From Acidovorax radicis (GTDB lineage: Bacteria; Pseudomonadota; Gammaproteobacteria; Burkholderiales; Burkholderiaceae_C), in assembly GCF_020510705.1 (NCBI RefSeq), contig NZ_CP075184.1, forward strand, positions 2,232,001-2,296,000: a stretch of 64,000 bases of DNA. Reading direction: 5' to 3'. The notes under the pieces were generated by a model. The model saw nothing but the letters and a program-made list of their open reading frames with translations. It was not told the DNA's origin and did no database searches. Below are positions 1-10,490 of this stretch, piece after piece (positions within the stretch are counted from its first letter, which is position 1; each line of letters begins with the position of its first letter). The position numbers and the translations under genes are program-made.

Positions 1-69
1 GTAGCAGCCCACCAGCGACATGCTGAGGGCCAGGCACAAATAGGCGAGGGGGCGACGGGGCGTGTTCAC
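1..69 (-). CDS. N-terminal start of a leftward membrane or lipoprotein gene (partial)
   Basis: Only 23 codons lie in the window, read leftward from a GTG at 69 and open to the edge. The peptide has a basic start (NTPRRP) and a hydrophobic run ending LVGCY. LVGC fits a lipobox, so a lipoprotein signal is possible. The same layout also fits the first helix of a multi-spanning transporter of the EamA type. The gene diverges from the next one over about 25 bp. Identity cannot be settled from this piece. Confidence 0.4.
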   Translation of the reverse strand, partial: MNTPRRPLAYLCLALSMSLVGCY

Positions 70-95
70 TAGACTAGGGGCTGTTCAAAAAACGA

Positions 96-578
96 GTGCG
101 CATGATGCCCGACGAAACCAGACCCGACCCATCGTCCCGCCATGTATTTGTGTACGGCACCTTGCGTCGAACGGGTCGCAACGACATCACGCGCCTGCAA
201 CCCGCGCCACGGTTTATCGGCTCTGGCCGTGTGCCAGGTGTGCTGTACCACCTGGGTGCCTACCCGGGCATGGTGCTTGGTGGCGGTGAAAGCCCGGGTG
301 CCAGCGGCGCAAGTGAAAGTGACCCTGGCAACGAAGTACAAGGCGAGGTGTTTGCCATAGAGCCCGCCCTCGAATTGGTTCTGGATGAGATTGAGGGCCT
401 GGGCGCCAACCCGACCGACGAATACACCAAACGGGAAATTACCGTGCGGGTGCAAGGGCAGACCTTGTGCTGTCTGGTGTACGAAATCAACCCCCGGTGC
501 GTGGTGGCTGCCCCCGCCATTGCCCATGGGGACTGGCTCATGGCCGTTGGGCATGGCCGAGCAGGTGATTTTTCGTAA
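96..578 (+). CDS. Gamma-glutamylcyclotransferase-like (AIG2/GGCT fold) protein
   Basis: About 160 residues. The N-terminal strand carries the family signature VYGTLR (near residue 19), and LDEIEGLG near residue 100 contains the glutamate that acts as general acid/base in gamma-glutamylcyclotransferases. Family members cleave gamma-glutamyl amines or peptides to 5-oxoproline; the substrate cannot be deduced here. The start could be GTG 96 or ATG 102 or 105, with no strong ribosome binding site to decide. The stop codon lies inside a perfect palindrome (571-585). Confidence 0.75.
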   Translation: MRMMPDETRPDPSSRHVFVYGTLRRTGRNDITRLQPAPRFIGSGRVPGVLYHLGAYPGMVLGGGESPGASGASESDPGNEVQGEVFAIEPALELVLDEIEGLGANPTDEYTKREITVRVQGQTLCCLVYEINPRCVVAAPAIAHGDWLMAVGHGRAGDFS

Positions 579-585
579 TACGAAA
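571..585. promoter_or_regulatory. Perfect 15-bp palindrome, candidate operator
   Basis: TTTCGTA-A-TACGAAA is a perfect inverted repeat of 7-bp arms around one base. It overlaps the stop codon of the upstream gene and lies about 240 bp before aceA. It has no T-run, so it is more like a dimeric repressor site than a terminator. The regulator is unknown. Confidence 0.4.
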
Positions 586-633
586 GTTGATTTTCTTAAT
601 GCAAAATTCAACGGATGCTGCGTTGCCACATTT

Positions 634-650
634 TTTCTCAATATGAGAAA
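634..650. promoter_or_regulatory. 17-bp palindrome, candidate operator upstream of aceA
   Basis: TTTCTCA-ATA-TGAGAAA is a perfect 7-bp inverted repeat around three bases, in a very AT-rich stretch (580-720). A further TGAGAAA half-site follows at 664-670. The arrangement suggests cooperative binding by a dimeric regulator. No regulator is assigned. Confidence 0.4.
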
Positions 651-711
651 TTGCGTTTTGCATTGAGAAATTAATGGGTTAAACCATTGTTTTTAAACAA
701 GAAAATTTATA

Positions 712-761
712 TCTTATATAAGACATAAGAGCTTGCACGGGTCTTATAGAAGACTTAAAGT
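712..761 (+). promoter_or_regulatory. Probable aceA promoter with two phased TCTTATA palindromes
   Basis: A -35-like TTGCAC (733-738) and a -10-like TAAAGT (756-761) are 17 bp apart. TCTTATATAAGA at 712-723 is a perfect palindrome. GTCTT-ATAG-AAGAC at 741-754 lies inside the spacer. The two centres are 30 bp apart, close to three helical turns, which suggests a repressor bound on one DNA face with one dimer covering the core promoter. This is inference from spacing. Confidence 0.45.
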
Positions 762-821
762 TGTCTCCAAGGGCGGCCTACAGCAGCCCGGCGTTTTCAA
801 CCAACCTTCTGGAGTGATCTC

Positions 822-2153
<1,332 letters not shown>

Positions 2154-2202
2154 ACTTCATGCGGGTTTGCGCTGGCAACCTGCGGCGCAAACCACATCCT
2201 CC

Positions 2203-2233
2203 AAAAACCCAAAGCAGCCGCTTTGGGTTTTTT
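2203..2233 (+). terminator. Rho-independent terminator of aceA
   Basis: A 13-bp perfect stem (AAAAACCCAAAGC with GCTTTGGGTTTTT) encloses the loop AGCC and ends in a T-run, about 50 bases after the aceA stop. Confidence 0.9.
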
Positions 2234-2296
2234 GTTTGTATCAAGGTTAAAATACGGCGATATTCACTGAACAAGAGCGAGAAAGGCAATCTGGTT

Positions 2297-2338
2297 ATGA
2301 CACCGCGAACGACATCGGAGATGTTTACCGGCCGCTAA
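2297..2338 (+). CDS. thrS leader peptide (13 codons, 4 of them Thr)
   Basis: A short frame reading MTPRTTSEMFTGR then TAA. Threonine occupies codons 2, 5, 6 and 11 (ACA, ACG, ACA, ACC), 4 of 13. An AAAGG motif at 2282-2286 could act as ribosome binding site 10 bases upstream. It lies 170 bases before threonyl-tRNA synthetase and is followed by competing hairpins and a T-run terminator, the arrangement expected of a ribosome-stalling leader peptide. That it is translated is inferred, not shown. Confidence 0.65.
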   Translation: MTPRTTSEMFTGR

Positions 2339-2410
2339 GGCTGGCTGTTCGCGCCTGCACGAGATTGCATACATCCCTCTCAAAGCGCGGACCTGTTCCG
2401 CGCTTTTTTT
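2304..2410 (+). promoter_or_regulatory. Candidate transcription attenuator of thrS (three mutually exclusive helices)
   Basis: Segment 1, CGCGAAC (2304-2310), inside the leader peptide, pairs perfectly with segment 2, GTTCGCG (2347-2353). Segment 2 extended by one base (2347-2354) can instead pair over 8 bp, with one G-U, with segment 3 GCGCGGAC (2385-2392). Segment 3 also forms the terminator stem with segment 4, TCCGCGC (2397-2403), followed by seven T (2404-2410). A ribosome stalled at the ACG-ACA codons (2309-2314) would cover segment 1, free segment 2 to trap segment 3 and allow read-through into thrS. A ribosome at the stop codon would cover part of segment 2 and favour termination. This matches the logic of classical amino-acid attenuators. 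Confidence 0.65.
2382..2410 (+). terminator. Terminator arm of the thrS leader
   Basis: GCGCGGA (2385-2391), loop CCTGT, TCCGCGC (2397-2403), flanked by AAA and a seven-base T-run. It stands 60 bases before the thrS start and would block thrS unless prevented from folding. Confidence 0.85.
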
Positions 2411-2470
2411 GTTTCTGGGCCTGGCGCGTGCCCGTACCCGTTGCACTGATTGAAAAGAAAGAGTTATCCC

Positions 2471-4390
2471 ATGATTCACATCACGCTTCCTGATGGTTCT
2501 CAGCGCGAGTTTCCGGGCCCGGTTACGGTGGCCGAAGTGGCTGCATCGATTGGTGCGGGTCTGGCCAAGGCGGCCCTGGCTGGCAAGATCAATGGCAAGG
2601 TGGTCGATACAAGCCACCAGATCACGGCAGACAGCCCCTTGTCCATCATCACGGCCAAAGACGCGGATGGCCTGGAGGTGATTCGTCACTCCACAGCCCA
2701 CTTGCTGGCCTATGCCGTCAAGGAGCTGTTCCCTGAAGCGCAGGTGACCATCGGCCCGGTGATTGAAAACGGGTTTTATTACGACTTTGCCTACAAACGC
2801 CCCTTCACGCCCGAAGATCTGGCCGCCATCGAAAAGCGCATGGCTGCGTTGGCCGCGAAGGATGAGCCTGTGGTGCGTCGCGTGCTGCCGCGTGATGAGG
2901 CGGTGGCGTATTTCAAGGGCCTGGGCGAACACTACAAGGCCGAGATCATTGCAAGCATCCCCAGCAATGAAGATGTGAGCCTATACCGCGAAGGCAATTT
3001 CGAAGACCTCTGCCGTGGTCCGCACGTCCCCAGCACGGGCAAGCTCAAATTCTTCAAACTCATGAAGGTGGCGGGTGCCTATTGGCGTGGCGATCACCGC
3101 AACGAAATGCTGCAACGCGTGTATGGAACAGCGTGGGCCACCAAGGACGAGCTGCAGCAATACCTCACGATGCTGGAAGAGGCGGAGAAACGCGACCACC
3201 GCAAGTTGGGCCGCGAGCTGGACCTGTTCCACATCGACGAGCACTCGCCAGGCACGGTGTTCTGGCACCCCAAGGGCTGGACGGTGTGGCAAGAGGTGGA
3301 ACAGTACATGCGCCGCGTGTACCGCGACAACGGATATCAGGAGGTCAAGGCGCCTCAGATTCTGGACCAGGGCCTGTGGGAAAAAACCGGCCACTGGGAC
3401 AAGTACCGCGAGAACATGTTCGTGACGGAATCGGAAAAGCGCGACTATGCGCTCAAGCCGATGAACTGCCCGGGCCACATCATCATCTTCAAGCAGGGCA
3501 TCAAGAGCTACCGCGATCTGCCGCTGCGTTTTGGCGAGTTCGGCCAATGCCATCGCAACGAACCGTCCGGTGGCCTGCACGGCATCATGCGCGTGCGCGC
3601 ATTCACGCAGGACGATGGTCACATCTTCTGCACGGAAGACCAGATCCAGGCCGAAGTGGTGGCGTTCACCACACTTTTACAGAAGGTCTACAAGGATTTC
3701 GGGTTCACCGACATCATCTACAAGCTGTCCACACGCCCTGAAAAGCGCATTGGCAGCGAGGAGAGCTGGGACCGTGCGGAAAACGCCTTGGCCGAGGGGT
3801 TGCGGGCATCTGGCTGCGAATTTGAATACCTCCCAGGGGAGGGTGCGTTTTACGGCCCCAAGATTGAGTACACGCTCAAGGATGCGCTGGGTCGTCCGTG
3901 GCAGTGCGGCACGATCCAGGTGGACCCCAACATGCCAGAGCGCCTGGACGCAGAATTCGTGGGCGAGGACGGTGCCCGCCATCGCCCCATCATGCTGCAC
4001 CGTGCCATTGTCGGCAGCCTTGAGCGTTTCATCGGAATTCTGATCGAGCAGCACGCAGGCGCTCTGCCTACGTGGCTGGCTCCGGTGCAGGTTTCCGTAC
4101 TCAACATCACCGATGCGCAGTCCGATTACTGTCGTGAAATCGCTGCAAAACTGCAAAAAGCGCTGCCCAATCAAGGCCTTAGGGTGGCCCTGGATCTGCG
4201 CAACGAGAAGATTACGTATAAAATACGCGAGCATTCGATGCAAAAGCTGCCCTACATTCTTGTCGCTGGCGACAAGGAAAAGGCGGCAGGTGCCGTTGCA
4301 GTGCGAGCCCGGGGTAATCGTGACCTCGGTGTGATGTCGGTTGATGCGTTCATTGAACTGATCGCTAACGACATCGCCACCAAAGCCTGA
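2471..4390 (+). CDS. thrS: Threonyl-tRNA synthetase
   Basis: 639 residues, the usual length. Class II synthetase that charges tRNA-Thr. Order: TGS domain (about 1-62), editing domain with the metal-binding-like HSTAH motif (H73 and H77), catalytic core with the zinc-ligand MNCPGH region, then the C-terminal anticodon-binding domain. ATG 2471 is chosen over the upstream in-frame ATG at 2450 because [10 protein letters not shown] is the normal start of the TGS domain and an AAGAAAGAG tract precedes it. thrS-infC-rpmI-rplT-pheST is the same order as in E. coli. Expression is probably set by the leader attenuator rather than by an E. coli-type translational operator. Confidence 0.97.
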   Translation: MIHITLPDGSQREFPGPVTVAEVAASIGAGLAKAALAGKINGKVVDTSHQITADSPLSIITAKDADGLEVIRHSTAHLLAYAVKELFPEAQVTIGPVIENGFYYDFAYKRPFTPEDLAAIEKRMAALAAKDEPVVRRVLPRDEAVAYFKGLGEHYKAEIIASIPSNEDVSLYREGNFEDLCRGPHVPSTGKLKFFKLMKVAGAYWRGDHRNEMLQRVYGTAWATKDELQQYLTMLEEAEKRDHRKLGRELDLFHIDEHSPGTVFWHPKGWTVWQEVEQYMRRVYRDNGYQEVKAPQILDQGLWEKTGHWDKYRENMFVTESEKRDYALKPMNCPGHIIIFKQGIKSYRDLPLRFGEFGQCHRNEPSGGLHGIMRVRAFTQDDGHIFCTEDQIQAEVVAFTTLLQKVYKDFGFTDIIYKLSTRPEKRIGSEESWDRAENALAEGLRASGCEFEYLPGEGAFYGPKIEYTLKDALGRPWQCGTIQVDPNMPERLDAEFVGEDGARHRPIMLHRAIVGSLERFIGILIEQHAGALPTWLAPVQVSVLNITDAQSDYCREIAAKLQKALPNQGLRVALDLRNEKITYKIREHSMQKLPYILVAGDKEKAAGAVAVRARGNRDLGVMSVDAFIELIANDIATKA

Positions 4391-4476
4391 TTTTGAACAC
4401 AAAACTGCTTTGCGGCTCGTGGACTGTGCGGAAGTAGCTACTTATTTTGTAGCATTTTGATTCAAGGAAGATAGCC

Positions 4477-5076
4477 ATCGCTACTGAATTTCGTGATCGT
4501 CGCCACCGGGAAGAGCGCAAGCACCGCCTGAACCGTGAAATCATGGCCCCGGAAGTTCGTCTGTCCGGGCCTGAGAATGAGCCTTTGGGCGTTGTCAGCC
4601 TCATGGAGGCCTTGCGCATGGCCGGAGAGCTGGATGTGGATCTGGTAGAGATTGCCGCCACGGCCATTCCTCCGGTTTGCCGCCTCATGGACTACGGCAA
4701 GTTCAAGTACCAGGAGCAAAAGCGTGCGGCGGAAGCCAAAGCCAAGCAAACGGTCATTGAGATCAAAGAAGTCAAGTTCCGTCCGGGTACGGACGATGGC
4801 GACTACAACATCAAGATGCGCAACATCCGCCGGTTTTTGGCGGAGGGCGACAAGTGCAAAATCACGCTGCGTTTCCGTGGCCGTGAAATTACCCACCAGG
4901 AGTTGGGTCTTGCGCTGCTCAACCGCATTCGCGACGAGTTGGCGGATTCCATCTTGATCGAGCAGTTTCCCAAGCTGGAAGGCCGCCAGATGATCATGAT
5001 GATCGCCCCTGGCAAGAAGAAGCCTGCTGCGGCAAAGCCCGCGGCGGCAGAGGCTGCTCCCGGTACTTCGGCTTGA
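4477..5076 (+). CDS. infC: Translation initiation factor IF-3, non-canonical ATC start
   Basis: About 199 residues from ATC 4477. IF-3 binds the 30S subunit, keeps it apart from 50S and checks initiator tRNA and start codon. A standard ATG at 4543 would remove the conserved N-terminal segment ([20 protein letters not shown]), whereas ATC at 4477 sits 8 bases after AGGA (4465-4468). Rare AUU-class starts on infC are known and allow IF-3 to repress its own translation, so I choose ATC. An ATA at 4471 is in frame but too near the ribosome binding site. The C-terminus carries an alanine/proline/lysine-rich tail beyond the E. coli length (180). Confidence 0.93.
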   Translation: MATEFRDRRHREERKHRLNREIMAPEVRLSGPENEPLGVVSLMEALRMAGELDVDLVEIAATAIPPVCRLMDYGKFKYQEQKRAAEAKAKQTVIEIKEVKFRPGTDDGDYNIKMRNIRRFLAEGDKCKITLRFRGREITHQELGLALLNRIRDELADSILIEQFPKLEGRQMIMMIAPGKKKPAAAKPAAAEAAPGTSA

Positions 5077-5111
5077 ACGCAGAAGGTTTGGAGTTCGGTT
5101 TTTTTTGAGAA

Positions 5112-5147
5112 TTTGAGCGCTGTGCCTGCAAGGGCGCGGTGCTCAAA
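5112..5147 (+). promoter_or_regulatory. Hairpin in the infC-rpmI spacer, possible r-protein control site
   Basis: TTTGAGC (5112-5118) pairs with GCTCAAA (5141-5147) in the 196-bp spacer before rpmI. In other bacteria the rpmI-rplT pair is autoregulated by L20 binding to its leader RNA. This hairpin could be part of such a site, but I cannot match it to a known L20 target. Confidence 0.25.
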
Positions 5148-5272
5148 GGTGGTGCGAAAGCGCTGCCAAATCGGAAGGCCCACAAGCCTTTCGAAAAAAG
5201 TGGCTCGGGGCCAACAAGTTTGCAGATCGGTTTGCAAACGCCTCACGAGCACAATGAAAAAGGAGCATTCAC

Positions 5273-5476
5273 ATGCCCAAAATGAAGACCAAGAGCAGCG
5301 CGAAAAAACGTTTCCGCGTTCGTCCCGGTGGCACCGTCAAGCGCGGTCAAGCCTTCAAACGTCACATCTTGACCAAGAAGACCACCAAGAACAAGCGCCA
5401 CCTGCGTGGTGCAGTTGCTGTGCATGAGACCAATATGGGCTCTATCGCACAAATGCTGCCCGGTGCTGGCCTTTAA
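5273..5476 (+). CDS. rpmI: 50S ribosomal protein L35
   Basis: 67 residues, highly basic, starting [14 protein letters not shown], the standard L35 beginning. A small protein of the large subunit. GGAG precedes the ATG by 7 bases. It lies 24 bp upstream of rplT, with which it is normally co-transcribed. The N-terminal part of the protein is almost entirely lysine, arginine and serine, as is typical for binding 23S rRNA. Confidence 0.97.
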   Translation: MPKMKTKSSAKKRFRVRPGGTVKRGQAFKRHILTKKTTKNKRHLRGAVAVHETNMGSIAQMLPGAGL

Positions 5477-5500
5477 TAACGACGAACAAGGAGTACATAC

Positions 5501-5860
5501 ATGCCTCGCGTCAAACGTGGTGTAACGGCCCGTGCCCGTCACAAGAAAGTTCTCGCCCTCGCTAAGGGTTTCCGTGGTCGCCGCGGTAATGTCTACCGTA
5601 TCGCCAAACAGGCGGTAATGAAGGCTGGGCAATATGCCTACCGTGACCGCCGCACCAAGAAGCGCGTGTTCCGCCAGTTGTGGATCGCCCGTATCAATGC
5701 CGCTGCCCGTGAACTGGGCCTGACCTACAGCCAGTTCGCCAACGGCCTGAAGAAGGCATCCATCGAGATCGACCGCAAGATGCTGGCCGATATCGCAGTG
5801 CACGACAAGGCTGCCTTTGGCAGCATCGTGGAGCAAGTCAAGGCCAAGCTGGCTGCTTGA
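5501..5860 (+). CDS. rplT: 50S ribosomal protein L20
   Basis: 119 residues, matching family length. Binds 23S rRNA early in assembly of the large subunit and in other bacteria represses its own operon. Begins [16 protein letters not shown] and has the conserved [15 protein letters not shown] segment. AAGGAG lies 9 bases before the ATG. Second gene of the rpmI-rplT pair; the spacer to pheS holds an interspersed repeat. Confidence 0.97.
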   Translation: MPRVKRGVTARARHKKVLALAKGFRGRRGNVYRIAKQAVMKAGQYAYRDRRTKKRVFRQLWIARINAAARELGLTYSQFANGLKKASIEIDRKMLADIAVHDKAAFGSIVEQVKAKLAA

Positions 5861-5869
5861 GTTCACGAT

Positions 5870-5943
5870 GAGTAGCTATCTTCTTGATAGCTGCTTGCGC
5901 AATAACAGCAAGGGCTAGGGCTTGAAAAGGCGCTAGCCCTTGT
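5870..5943 (+). repeat. Interspersed GATAGCTGC/AGCGCTAG repeat, divergent copy
   Basis: The rplT-pheS spacer contains GATAGCTGCTTGCGC and a hairpin CAAGGGCTAG...CTAGCCCTTG (5909-5942). It resembles the element at 38018-38068. The hairpin may weaken transcription into pheS, but there is no strong T-run. Confidence 0.5.
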
Positions 5944-5961
5944 TCATTTTCAAGAGTTGAT

Positions 5962-7014
5962 ATGAACGAGTTGGATTCTCTGGTCGAAAGCGCACGGCAA
6001 TTGTTTGCCCAAAGCGCCACCCCCGCTGATCTGGAAAATGCCAAAGCGCAATTTTTGGGCAAGTCGGGCCGCGTGACCGAGCTCATGAAGGGCATGGCGC
6101 AGCTTTCCGCCGAGGAAAAGAAGTCCCGTGGTGCGGCCATCAACGTGACCAAGCAGGCCATCGAGGCTGCGCTCACCGCGCGCCGCCAAGCCCTTGCCGA
6201 TGCCGAACTGCAAGTTCAGCTCAAGGCCGAGGCGCTGGATGTCACGCTGCCAGGCCGCCGACGCGGGCAAGGCGGTCTGCACCCCGTGTCGCTCACGCTG
6301 GAGCGCATTGAGGGCATCTTCGGCTCTATGGGCTTCGATGTAGCGCAGGGGCCTGAGATCGAGACCGACTGGTTCAACTTCACCGCATTGAACACGCCCG
6401 AGGATCACCCCGCGCGCTCCATGCACGACACGTTTTATGTTGAGGGCGGCACTGCCACCGCCCCCAATCTGCTGCGCACGCACACCAGCCCCATGCAGAT
6501 CCGCCACGCGGTGCAGCATGTCAAGAAACACCGCGCTGCGCTGGATGCGGGGCAGTCCATGCCTGAGATCCGCGTTATCGCTCCTGGCCGCACCTATCGC
6601 GTGGACAGTGACGCGACGCACTCGCCCATGTTCCACCAGTGCGAAGGCCTGTGGATCGGTGAGAACGTGAGCTTCAAGGATCTGAAAGTCATCTTCACGG
6701 ACTTTTGCCGCACGTTTTTTGAAAGCGACGACCTCGTGCTGCGCTTTCGCCCCAGCTTCTTCCCCTTCACCGAGCCCAGCGCCGAGATTGACATCCAATT
6801 CCAGACGGGTCCGTTGGCCGGCCGCTGGCTGGAAGTCGCTGGTTCCGGCCAGGTGCACCCCAACGTGGTGCGCAACATGGGCCTCGACCCCGAGAAGTAC
6901 ATCGGCTTTGCCTTCGGCATGGGGCCCGACCGCCTGACCATGCTGCGCTATGGCGTCAATGACCTGCGCCTGTTTTTCGACGGCGACATCCGTTTTCTGT
7001 CGCAGTTTCAGTAA
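5962..7014 (+). CDS. pheS: Phenylalanyl-tRNA synthetase alpha subunit
   Basis: 350 residues (E. coli 327). Catalytic class II subunit of the alpha2-beta2 enzyme that charges tRNA-Phe. N-terminal coiled-coil (about 1-90), then the catalytic core with motif 2 around [10 protein letters not shown] and motif 3 near [16 protein letters not shown] close to the C-terminus. GAG in CAAGAGTTGAT precedes the ATG. Paired with pheT 122 bp downstream. No phenylalanine-rich leader peptide was found upstream, unlike E. coli pheM. Confidence 0.97.
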   Translation: MNELDSLVESARQLFAQSATPADLENAKAQFLGKSGRVTELMKGMAQLSAEEKKSRGAAINVTKQAIEAALTARRQALADAELQVQLKAEALDVTLPGRRRGQGGLHPVSLTLERIEGIFGSMGFDVAQGPEIETDWFNFTALNTPEDHPARSMHDTFYVEGGTATAPNLLRTHTSPMQIRHAVQHVKKHRAALDAGQSMPEIRVIAPGRTYRVDSDATHSPMFHQCEGLWIGENVSFKDLKVIFTDFCRTFFESDDLVLRFRPSFFPFTEPSAEIDIQFQTGPLAGRWLEVAGSGQVHPNVVRNMGLDPEKYIGFAFGMGPDRLTMLRYGVNDLRLFFDGDIRFLSQFQ

Positions 7015-7136
7015 CGCAAAAAAGTGAGCTGTTAGCGCTTGTGTTCATTAGGTTTCCATGGATTTTTATATTGAAACCGAGTATTGAAAAGCGCACCCAG
7101 CTATCTTTTTAAGAGCTAACGCCAAAGAATCTCACT
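7015..7136 (+). repeat. pheS-pheT spacer with diverged interspersed-repeat sequence
   Basis: GAGCTGTTAGCGCTTG and AGCTATCTTTTTAAGAGCTAAC at the two ends recall the arms of the interspersed repeat seen elsewhere. pheS and pheT are normally closer, so an insertion that later diverged is plausible. Confidence 0.35.
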
Positions 7137-9584
7137 ATGCAATTTCCCGAGTCCTGGTTGCGCGAATTCTGCAATCCACCGCTGACCACCCAAGAATTGG
7201 CCGATACGTTGACCATGGCGGGTTTGGAAGTCGAAGAGCTGCGCCCCGTGGCGCCCCCGTTCACCAAGATTGTGGTGGGTGAAATCAAGGAAGCCGTACA
7301 GCATCCCGATGCGGACCGCCTGCGTGTGTGCCAGGTGGACGTGGGGCAGGGTGCGTTGCTCAACATCGTTTGCGGGGCGCCCAATGCGCGCGTTGGCATC
7401 AAGGTGCCATGCGCCTTGGTGGGGGCCGAGTTGCCTCCGGGCGATGACGGCAAGCCTTTCCTCATCAAAGTGGGCAAGCTGCGCGGCGTGGAGAGCCAGG
7501 GCATGTTGTGTTCGGCGCGGGAGCTCAAGCTCTCGGAAGACCACGGTGGCCTGCTCGAGCTTGATGGCGCTGCCCGCGTGGGCCAGGACATCCGCGAACA
7601 CCTGAATCTGGATGACACGCTGTTCACCCTCAAGCTCACGCCCAATCTGGCGCATTGCCTGAGCGTGTATGGCATTGCCCGTGAAGTGTCTGCGCTGACC
7701 GGTGTGCCACTGCAGCCGCAGTCGTTCCCTGCCGTGAACGCGACGCTCGCCGACAAGCTGCCTGTGAAGGTGAGTGCCACCGACCTGTGTGGCCGTTTCT
7801 CTGGCCGCATTGTGCGCAACGTGAATACGCGTGCGGCGACCCCGCAGTGGATGCTGGACCGCTTGGCCCGTTGTGGCCAGCGGGGCGTGTCGCCGCTGGT
7901 GGACATCTCCAACTATGTGATGTTTGAGTTGGGACGCCCCTCGCATATTTTTGACCTCGACAAGATCCACGGCGGCCTCGACGTGCGCTGGGGCAAACCT
8001 GGTGAGCAACTCAAGCTGCTCAATGGCAACACCATCACGCTGGATGAAAAGGTCGGCGTGATTGCCGATGCCCAGCAAGTGGAGTCGCTGGCCGGGATCA
8101 TGGGCGGTGATGCCACGGCGGTGTCCGACGACACCCAAAACATCTATATTGAGGCGGCCTTCTGGTGGCCCAAGGCGGTGGCAGGGCGTTCGCGTCGTTT
8201 CAACTTTTCCACCGATGCGGGGCACCGGTTTGAACGGGGTGTCGACCCCAGCCTGACGGTTGAACACATTGAACGCATCACCCAGCTCGTCATCGATATC
8301 TGTGGCACGCCTGGTACGGCCTGCGGCCCCATGGACGATCAATCGGTGAATCTGCCCGTGCCGCAGCCGGTCACGCTGCGTGTTGCGCGCGCAGTCAAGG
8401 TCATCGGCATGCCATTGACGCAGGCGCAATGCGCAGACGTGCTGCAGCGCCTTGGGTTGCCACTGGAGCAGGCCGATGGTTTGCTCACGGTTACGCCGCC
8501 AGCCTACCGGTTTGACCTCACGATCGAGGAAGACCTGATCGAAGAAATTGCCCGCATGGTCGGCTACAACAACCTGCCCACCACGCCGCCACTGGCGCCC
8601 ATCACGCCCAAGCTGGCGGCCGAGGCCACGCGCAGCCCGTTTGCCGTGCGCCGTTCGCTCGCAGGTCTGGGATATCAAGAGACGATCAACTTCAGCTTTG
8701 TGGAAGAACGCTGGGAACAGGAGCTGGCAGCCAATGCGCAGCCCATCAAGCTGCTCAATCCCATTGCAAGCCAGATGAGCGTCATGCGCTCTACGCTATT
8801 GGGTTCGTTGCTACAAGTTTTGAAGTTCAATCTGGATCGCAAGACAGAGCGCGTGCGCGTGTTCGAGCTGGGCCGTGTCTTTCTGCGTGATGCGAGCGTG
8901 CGCAACACCGATACAACGGTTGATGGATTTCACCAGCCCATGCGTGTATCAGGTCTGGCTTATGGGCCCAACGATGCATTGCAATGGGGGCGCAAGGAGC
9001 AAGTCGTTGACTTCTTTGACGTCAAGGGTGATGTCGAGGCTTTGCTCGCGCCGCTGCAGGCGCGCTTTGAGCCCGCCAGCCACCCCGCCATGCATCCGGG
9101 CCGCTGCGCCAGCGTGTGGGTGAATGAGCGCGCTATTGGCTTTGTGGGCGAACTGCATCCCCAATGGCGCCAATCCTGGGATCTGCCGCAGGCGCCAGTG
9201 CTGTTCGAATTGGAGCTTGATGCTGTGCTGCAACGTGCAGTGCCCCAGTTCAAATCTGTCACCAAGCATCAATCGGTTGAGCGGGATCTGGCCGTGGTGG
9301 TGGCCGAGCGTGTGACGCACGGAGACATCATGGCTGCAGTGGAGCAGGCGTTGCCTGGGGGTGTGTTGCGTTCAGCCGTTTTGTTTGACGTGTACCGGCC
9401 CAAACCACTGCGTGCCGGAGAAGAAGCTCCCGCAGGCGGATTGGCACAGGGCGAAAAGAGCCTGGCGGTGCGCCTGACGCTGGGACGCGACGAGGCGACT
9501 TTGACGGAGGCTGAAATCGACGGTGCAGTGCAGGCCGTCGTGGCTCGATTGACCCAGCACGTCGGTGCAAGGTTGCGTGGTTGA
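7137..9584 (+). CDS. pheT: Phenylalanyl-tRNA synthetase beta subunit
   Basis: 815 residues (E. coli 795). Beta subunit of PheRS with tRNA-binding and editing roles. Order: EMAP/tRNA-binding OB domain (about 40-150), B3/B4 editing domain in the middle, B5 domain (about 400-480), class II-like core, and a C-terminal ferredoxin-like anticodon-binding domain (VERDLAVVV onwards). Start [11 protein letters not shown] is the family-typical N-terminus. The last bases overlap the region containing the next gene's ribosome binding site, consistent with pheST-ihfA co-transcription. Confidence 0.97.
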   Translation: MQFPESWLREFCNPPLTTQELADTLTMAGLEVEELRPVAPPFTKIVVGEIKEAVQHPDADRLRVCQVDVGQGALLNIVCGAPNARVGIKVPCALVGAELPPGDDGKPFLIKVGKLRGVESQGMLCSARELKLSEDHGGLLELDGAARVGQDIREHLNLDDTLFTLKLTPNLAHCLSVYGIAREVSALTGVPLQPQSFPAVNATLADKLPVKVSATDLCGRFSGRIVRNVNTRAATPQWMLDRLARCGQRGVSPLVDISNYVMFELGRPSHIFDLDKIHGGLDVRWGKPGEQLKLLNGNTITLDEKVGVIADAQQVESLAGIMGGDATAVSDDTQNIYIEAAFWWPKAVAGRSRRFNFSTDAGHRFERGVDPSLTVEHIERITQLVIDICGTPGTACGPMDDQSVNLPVPQPVTLRVARAVKVIGMPLTQAQCADVLQRLGLPLEQADGLLTVTPPAYRFDLTIEEDLIEEIARMVGYNNLPTTPPLAPITPKLAAEATRSPFAVRRSLAGLGYQETINFSFVEERWEQELAANAQPIKLLNPIASQMSVMRSTLLGSLLQVLKFNLDRKTERVRVFELGRVFLRDASVRNTDTTVDGFHQPMRVSGLAYGPNDALQWGRKEQVVDFFDVKGDVEALLAPLQARFEPASHPAMHPGRCASVWVNERAIGFVGELHPQWRQSWDLPQAPVLFELELDAVLQRAVPQFKSVTKHQSVERDLAVVVAERVTHGDIMAAVEQALPGGVLRSAVLFDVYRPKPLRAGEEAPAGGLAQGEKSLAVRLTLGRDEATLTEAEIDGAVQAVVARLTQHVGARLRG

Positions 9585-9607
9585 AGATGTTCAAGGAGAG
9601 TGATGCC

Positions 9608-9934
9608 GTGATCGAGTTTGCAGTGGAAACCCTGGAAACACCTGCGCTGACCAAGGCGCAGCTGGCGGACTTGTTGTTTGATCAGATTGGACTGAACAAG
9701 CGCGAGTCCAAAGACATGATCGACGCATTTTTTGATTTGGTTGCGCAGAGCCTGGTCGAAGGCAAGGATGTGAAATTGTCGGGTTTCGGGAATTTCCAGA
9801 TCCGCACCAAAGCACCACGCCCTGGACGCAATCCTCGCACAGGCGAAGCCATTCCGATCAAGGCGCGCCGCGTCGTGACCTTCCACGCAAGCAGCAAACT
9901 CAAGGAGCAAATTCAGACAGCTGTTGCAGCGTGA
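9608..9934 (+). CDS. ihfA: Integration host factor alpha subunit
   Basis: 108 residues from GTG 9608; AAGGAG (9593-9598) lies 9 bases before it, which favours this start over ATG 9587. One subunit of the IHF heterodimer that sharply bends DNA. The DNA-binding arm [19 protein letters not shown] contains the P that intercalates into the minor groove, and KLSGFGNF is the family signature. Directly follows pheT as in E. coli. The N-terminus ([11 protein letters not shown]) is a short extension over E. coli IhfA. Confidence 0.94.
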   Translation: MIEFAVETLETPALTKAQLADLLFDQIGLNKRESKDMIDAFFDLVAQSLVEGKDVKLSGFGNFQIRTKAPRPGRNPRTGEAIPIKARRVVTFHASSKLKEQIQTAVAA

Positions 9935-10031
9935 TTTCTTACCGATTTCGTTCTTCATGCGAAGCCTTTGGCTGGCGGGATCGGTGAGTCTGCAGTACGC
10001 TCGACGGTTTTCCGGCTTGAACCCGCATCAC

Positions 10032-10463
10032 ATGGGCACCACGCTTCCTTCTATCCCAGCCAAGCGGTACTTCACGATTGGTGAGGTGGCGGAGCTATGC
10101 GGGGTCAAACCCCACGTATTGCGTTATTGGGAGCAGGAGTTCACTCAACTGCGCCCCATGAAGCGGCGGGGCAACCGGCGCTACTACCAGCACCATGAGG
10201 TGCTCATGATTCGCCGCATCCGCGACTTGCTCTACGATCAGGGCTTCACCATCAGCGGAGCCCGCAATCGCCTGCAAGAGCTTGCGCACCCCGCACGCGA
10301 TGATTCAGTGGCTGGTGGCCATGGAGATGCTGGTTCGGATGCCCTCTCGGATTCGATGAATGGCGCGCATGGGTTTTCCTTTGATGCGTCAGCCGCTACG
10401 CTGGATTCGAACGCGGTTCGCAAAGAATTGTTTGAAATTCGTGAGCTGCTTTCTTTGGGGTGA
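10032..10463 (+). CDS. MerR-family transcriptional regulator
   Basis: 143 residues from ATG 10032; the frame is open further upstream but the MerR fold starts only at about residue 10 (KRYFTIGEVAELCGVKPHVLRYWE). The winged helix includes RRGNRRYYQHHEVL. The C-terminal part is short and acidic and lacks cysteines for metal binding, so a metal-sensing role is unlikely. Linkage of such a regulator to ihfA is common in betaproteobacteria; target genes are unknown. No clear ribosome binding site. Confidence 0.85.
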   Translation: MGTTLPSIPAKRYFTIGEVAELCGVKPHVLRYWEQEFTQLRPMKRRGNRRYYQHHEVLMIRRIRDLLYDQGFTISGARNRLQELAHPARDDSVAGGHGDAGSDALSDSMNGAHGFSFDASAATLDSNAVRKELFEIRELLSLG

Positions 10464-10479
10464 TTTTTCAGCATATAAT
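10451..10479 (+). promoter_or_regulatory. Promoter of tRNA-Pro
   Basis: A perfect -10 TATAAT at 10474-10479 lies 12 bases before the tRNA. The -35 region 17 bp upstream (TTCTTT, 10451-10456) is weak and overlaps the end of the MerR gene. Confidence 0.6.
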
Positions 10480-10490
10480 CTAATTCTTGT

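Noticed and set aside
2250..2470. T-box riboswitch as explanation of the thrS leader
   Set aside because: No T-box consensus or specifier-loop structure, and T-boxes are largely confined to Gram-positive bacteria; the leader-peptide model fits better.
5861..5961. Phenylalanine attenuator before pheS
   Set aside because: No short frame rich in Phe codons was found; the spacer is explained by the interspersed repeat.
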